The notes below the pieces were generated by a model that did no database searches, was not told where the DNA came from, and saw only the letters and a program-made list of their open reading frames with translations. Below are positions 60,823 through 64,000 of a stretch of DNA of 64,000 nucleotides, one piece after another. Source of the DNA: Bradyrhizobium sp. 132 (GTDB lineage: Bacteria > Pseudomonadota > Alphaproteobacteria > Rhizobiales > Xanthobacteraceae); contig NZ_JADPKY010000158.1 of assembly GCF_023074185.1 (NCBI RefSeq), positions 1-64,000 on the forward strand. Direction: 5' to 3'. Each line of letters starts with the position of its first letter. Positions within the stretch are counted from its first letter, which is position 1. Position numbers and translations under genes: made by a program.

Positions 60823-63800
60823 CAGGCCACCGCCGCCACCGGCAAGGCTTGGGCCGGCAAGGCTTGGACCGGCAAGGCTTGCACCAGCAAGGCTTGGGGC
60901 AGGCCGTCGCCCTGGCCGAACAGCTTTCGCACCTCGCTGGCCGGCTTCGGTTTGCTGAAAAGATAGCCCTGCATCTGCGTGCAGCCGAGCGCGCGCAGCA
61001 TCTCGCGCTGCGCCTCGGTCTCGACACCCTCGGCGACCGTGGTCATATTGCTGGCGGCGGCGATGTTCACCACCGCCTGCACGATCACGGGCGCGCCGCT
61101 CGTCTCCGCGATATCAGCGACGAAGCAGCGGTCGATCTTGATCTTGTCGAACGGGAAGCGCTTGAGATAGCTGAGCGATGAGTAGCCGGTGCCGAAATCG
61201 TCGAGCGCGATGCGCACGCCGATCGCGCGGAGCTGATGCAGGATCGAGAGCGCCGCCTCGTCGTCGCGGATCAGCACGGCCTCGGTGATCTCGAGCTCGA
61301 GCCGGGACGGGGCGAGCCCGGAAGCGGCGAGCGCGCCGGCGATCCGCAGCGCCAGCGTATCGCATTTGAGCTGCACCGGCGAGACGTTGACCGCGACACG
61401 CACATGCGCCGGCCAGGTCGCGGCCTCGTTGCAGGCCATGCGCAGCACCCAGTCACCGAGCTCGTTGATCAGGCCGGTGTCTTCGGCGATCGGAATGAAC
61501 TCCGCCGGCGACACCATGCCGCGCTCGGGATGCCGCCAGCGCAGCAGCGCCTCGCAGCCGGCGACCTCGTTGCTGCGCAGATCAACCAGCGGCTGATAAT
61601 GAATATCGAAACCGCCGGTCACCAGGGCCTGGCGCAGATCCTGCTCCAGGCTCAGGCGCGCCTTGGCGCTCGCATCCATCTCCGGCTCGAAGAAGCGGTG
61701 GGTGCGGCGTCCTTCGGCCTTGGCGCCGTACATCGCGAGATCGGCATTCTTGATGAGCTGGTCGAGATCGGTGCCGTCCTGCGGCGCCAGCGCGATGCCG
61801 ATGCTGGCGTCGGTGGAGAGCTGATGACCGAAGCAGTGATAGGGCCGTCGGATCGCCTCGAAGATCCGCGTCACGAATGACACCACGTCGGCAGACGACT
61901 GGATCCCGGTCTGGATCACCGCGAATTCATCACCGCCAAGCCGCGCGATCAGGTCGCCTTGTCCGAGGCAGCCGCGGATCCGGCCCGCGATCGCCTTCAA
62001 CAACTCGTCGCCGACGTGATGGCCGAGCGAATCGTTGATGCCCTTGAATTCGTCGATGTCGATATAGAGCAACGCGAACTGACCGCCGCCGGCGACCTTC
62101 TCCAGCTCGTGTTCGATCTGGTCGCGGAACAGCACCCGGTTCGGCAGGTCGGTGAGCGCGTCGTAATGCGCCATATGCGCGATCTTCTCGTCGGCGCGCC
62201 GCCGTTCGGTGACATCCTCGACGACGTTGATGAGGTAACGCGGCTCGCCGGATTTATCGCGAATGCCGATCCGGGTTGAGGTGATGTAGCGGAGTCCCCT
62301 GGTCTGGCTTTGCCAGGGATGCTCGCCCTTGAGCAATCCCTTGGTCTCCTGCAACGCCTTGCTGTCGTCGTCGGTAACGACCATGGCGGTGGCATCCGGG
62401 TACAAGTCGAAGGGAGTTTTGCCGACGATCTCTTCACCCGATTGGTTGAATTGCTCCTCGGCGGTCCGGTTGATCAGCAGATATTGCCGAGTTTGGGCAT
62501 CCTTCACCGTGATCTGCGAGGGAATATGGTCGATGATCTCGCGCAGGAACATGTAATTGCGGTCGCGTTCCTGCTCCAGATTGCGCCGCTCGGTGATCTC
62601 CTCGATCGTGGCCACCCATCCGCCCTGCGCGAGCGGCGTGTTGATGACCTGGAAAGCGCGGCCGTTGGGCAGCTCATGGATCCTGGTGGAAACCGTGCCT
62701 TCGGCGACGACCCTCATGACGTCGGCGCAAAACGCCTCGACGTCGCCGTTGAACGCATCGCGCTCCTTGCGATGGTGCATCGCCTGATGGATGTGGCAGC
62801 CGGGTTTGATGACGTCCGAAGACAGGCCGAACATGTCGGCGTAGCGGCGGTTGCAGGTGACGATGTATCCGGCGGCGTCGTACAGGATCAGCCCTTGCGA
62901 CATGTTGTTCAGGGCCGTGTCGAGCCGCCCCCGCTCCGCTTCCAGCCGTTGCTGCGCCTCGCGGTTCTGCCGGTTGATCTGTCGAACGATCAGGAACAGG
63001 ATCAGCGCGATCACCGTGGCCGAAAGCCCGGCCGTGGTGACCATGAAGCCGGTCTGCTGCCGCCAATCGGCCAGCGCGGCGCTCGTGGTATTGGTCGCGA
63101 CGATAACCAGCGGGAAATGCGACAGCGACGCCCCCGAGCCGAGGCGGTCCTCGCCGTTGATCGGACCTTTGACGCGCAGGGTGTGCCGGCCGCCTTCGGT
63201 CAGCATTTTGCGCATCAACGGCGCATCCTTGAAGTTCTTGCCGATCAGGTCTTCGACATGCGGGTAGCGCGCCAGCATCTTGCCTTCGCGGTCGAACAGC
63301 GAAATGGCCGCGCCTTCGCCGAGCGCCACGGAAGCAAAATAGCGGTGATAATTGTCGGGATCGATCCGGCGCACCAGGACGCCGAGAAAAGTGCCGTCCG
63401 GCATGTTCAGGCGTCGCGCGACGACCGTGGTCCATTTGCCGATGACATAACTGCGCACGGATTCCAGCAGCACCGGCTCGGATCGCGGGTCCGACTTGAA
63501 AGTCTGGAAATAGGCGCGGGCAGCGATGTTGATCGTGGGCAGCGGCTGGGCGCGCGACCAATTGACGATCTCACCCTCCGCATCGTAGATGACGATGTCG
63601 CCGAGGTAGGACACCGCGCTGATCTTGCTGCGCAGCATCTGGTTGGCGGCAGGCCCCGACATCCGTTCGCGGAACATCGCGGGTGAGGTGATCTCCGGCA
63701 GGTTCATCTGCCCGATCACATCGGCGGCGACGACGTCGGAATCCTCGAATTGCTGATCGAAGTGCCGCGCGATCAGCTGCACCGTGTTTTCCAGCTCGCG

Positions 63801-63989
63801 CTCGCGGTTGCCCAGGGTACGTTCGCGAAATTCGCCGACCGCCATGGCGGTCACGGCGAAGATCCCAGCGACCAGCAACACGCCGCACAGGGTCAGCCAC
63901 AGCACGGGTCCGCGGCGAATCGCTGCCTCCCAGCCGTTCTTCACGGCTAGGGACATTCCTGCTGCGACCCCTGACAAGACCTGGCGCAT
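60822..63989 (-). CDS. membrane PAS-GGDEF-EAL c-di-GMP protein
   Basis: 1055 aa. A hydrophobic helix (about 30-50), a large periplasmic dCache-like sensor (to about 315), a second helix (about 318-338), two PAS domains (about 360-470 and 485-600), then GGDEF with RLGGDEFAVI and EAL with EALLRWRHPE and DDFGTGYSSL. Both catalytic motifs look intact, so synthesis or breakdown of c-di-GMP is possible. The last 25 residues are a repeat tail (VQALP-type). AGGGAGGGGG before the ATG is a strong ribosome binding site. Confidence 0.93.
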   Translation of the reverse strand: MRQVLSGVAAGMSLAVKNGWEAAIRRGPVLWLTLCGVLLVAGIFAVTAMAVGEFRERTLGNRERELENTVQLIARHFDQQFEDSDVVAADVIGQMNLPEITSPAMFRERMSGPAANQMLRSKISAVSYLGDIVIYDAEGEIVNWSRAQPLPTINIAARAYFQTFKSDPRSEPVLLESVRSYVIGKWTTVVARRLNMPDGTFLGVLVRRIDPDNYHRYFASVALGEGAAISLFDREGKMLARYPHVEDLIGKNFKDAPLMRKMLTEGGRHTLRVKGPINGEDRLGSGASLSHFPLVIVATNTTSAALADWRQQTGFMVTTAGLSATVIALILFLIVRQINRQNREAQQRLEAERGRLDTALNNMSQGLILYDAAGYIVTCNRRYADMFGLSSDVIKPGCHIHQAMHHRKERDAFNGDVEAFCADVMRVVAEGTVSTRIHELPNGRAFQVINTPLAQGGWVATIEEITERRNLEQERDRNYMFLREIIDHIPSQITVKDAQTRQYLLINRTAEEQFNQSGEEIVGKTPFDLYPDATAMVVTDDDSKALQETKGLLKGEHPWQSQTRGLRYITSTRIGIRDKSGEPRYLINVVEDVTERRRADEKIAHMAHYDALTDLPNRVLFRDQIEHELEKVAGGGQFALLYIDIDEFKGINDSLGHHVGDELLKAIAGRIRGCLGQGDLIARLGGDEFAVIQTGIQSSADVVSFVTRIFEAIRRPYHCFGHQLSTDASIGIALAPQDGTDLDQLIKNADLAMYGAKAEGRRTHRFFEPEMDASAKARLSLEQDLRQALVTGGFDIHYQPLVDLRSNEVAGCEALLRWRHPERGMVSPAEFIPIAEDTGLINELGDWVLRMACNEAATWPAHVRVAVNVSPVQLKCDTLALRIAGALAASGLAPSRLELEITEAVLIRDDEAALSILHQLRAIGVRIALDDFGTGYSSLSYLKRFPFDKIKIDRCFVADIAETSGAPVIVQAVVNIAAASNMTTVAEGVETEAQREMLRALGCTQMQGYLFSKPKPASEVRKLFGQGDGLPQALLVQALPVQALPAQALPVAAVA
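60841..60900. repeat. four 15 bp tandem repeats in coding DNA
   Basis: Four copies of GGCAAGGCTTGGNCC (with changes at two positions), in frame at the 3' end of the GGDEF-EAL gene, encoding PQALL-VQALP-VQALP-AQALP. Copy number may vary between strains. Confidence 0.85.
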
Positions 63990-64000
63990 TCCCCCTCCCT

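Noticed and set aside
1..64000. CRISPR array, prophage, IS element or antiphage island
   Set aside because: No direct repeats with regular spacers, no transposase, integrase or phage structural gene, and no defence gene cluster was seen. The DUF559 gene alone is not evidence of a defence system.

Overview
The window is GC-rich DNA from an alphaproteobacterium, most probably Bradyrhizobium or a close relative. The order rpsT, dnaA, dnaN, recF, gyrB, murA (all on the minus strand, about 30.8 kb down to 17.7 kb), the codon usage, a DUF3551 protein and many short dispersed palindromic repeats all fit. It is ordinary chromosome around the dnaA region. I see no prophage, IS element, CRISPR array or dedicated defence island.

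Layout. 0.1-14.3 kb is metabolic: an acyl-CoA synthetase, two beta-lactamase-like serine hydrolases, gabD, a frameshifted SulP/STAS/cNMP transporter, purC, a pirin, a membrane AraC regulator and an MmgE/PrpD protein. 14.4-17.5 kb holds a FUSC protein and a MATE-DUF2867 operon whose third gene has collapsed to a remnant. 17.7-30.8 kb is the replication block, with a MurA carrying Asp at the usual catalytic Cys. A frameshifted secreted protein with four repeated modules and its tiny tandem paralog sit between gyrB and recF, and a DUF559 endonuclease-like gene framed by repeats sits between recF and dnaN. The 1.25 kb between dnaA and rpsT has no convincing gene and is a candidate oriC.

31-45 kb holds msrA, a Wza-like exporter lipoprotein, hydrolases, a two-subunit Tat-exported molybdenum oxidoreductase, an HD-GYP protein, a CoA ligase with a VOC protein, a TTT-type binding protein and a trypsin-like protease. 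45.5-47.4 kb is a small operon (membrane protein, winged-helix regulator, second uppS). It carries the same palindrome at its promoter and over the uppS start codon. 47.4-53 kb mixes decayed fragments with dinB and an OafA-like acyltransferase, and includes a decayed SRAP/YedK gene.

53-59.1 kb holds two divergent regulatory units. A CGNR-type regulator faces a four-gene hydrolase/SDR/TMEM175 operon across two matched operators. An RclR-like AraC regulator, with cysteines at the sensor positions, faces an AhpD-like/DUF417 operon; this looks like a reactive-chlorine response locus. The window ends with tRNA-Arg(CCG) and two overlapping c-di-GMP genes.

Two otherwise intact genes (SulP and the modular secreted protein) are broken by what look like missing G/C bases in short runs, so sequence error must be excluded before calling them pseudogenes.
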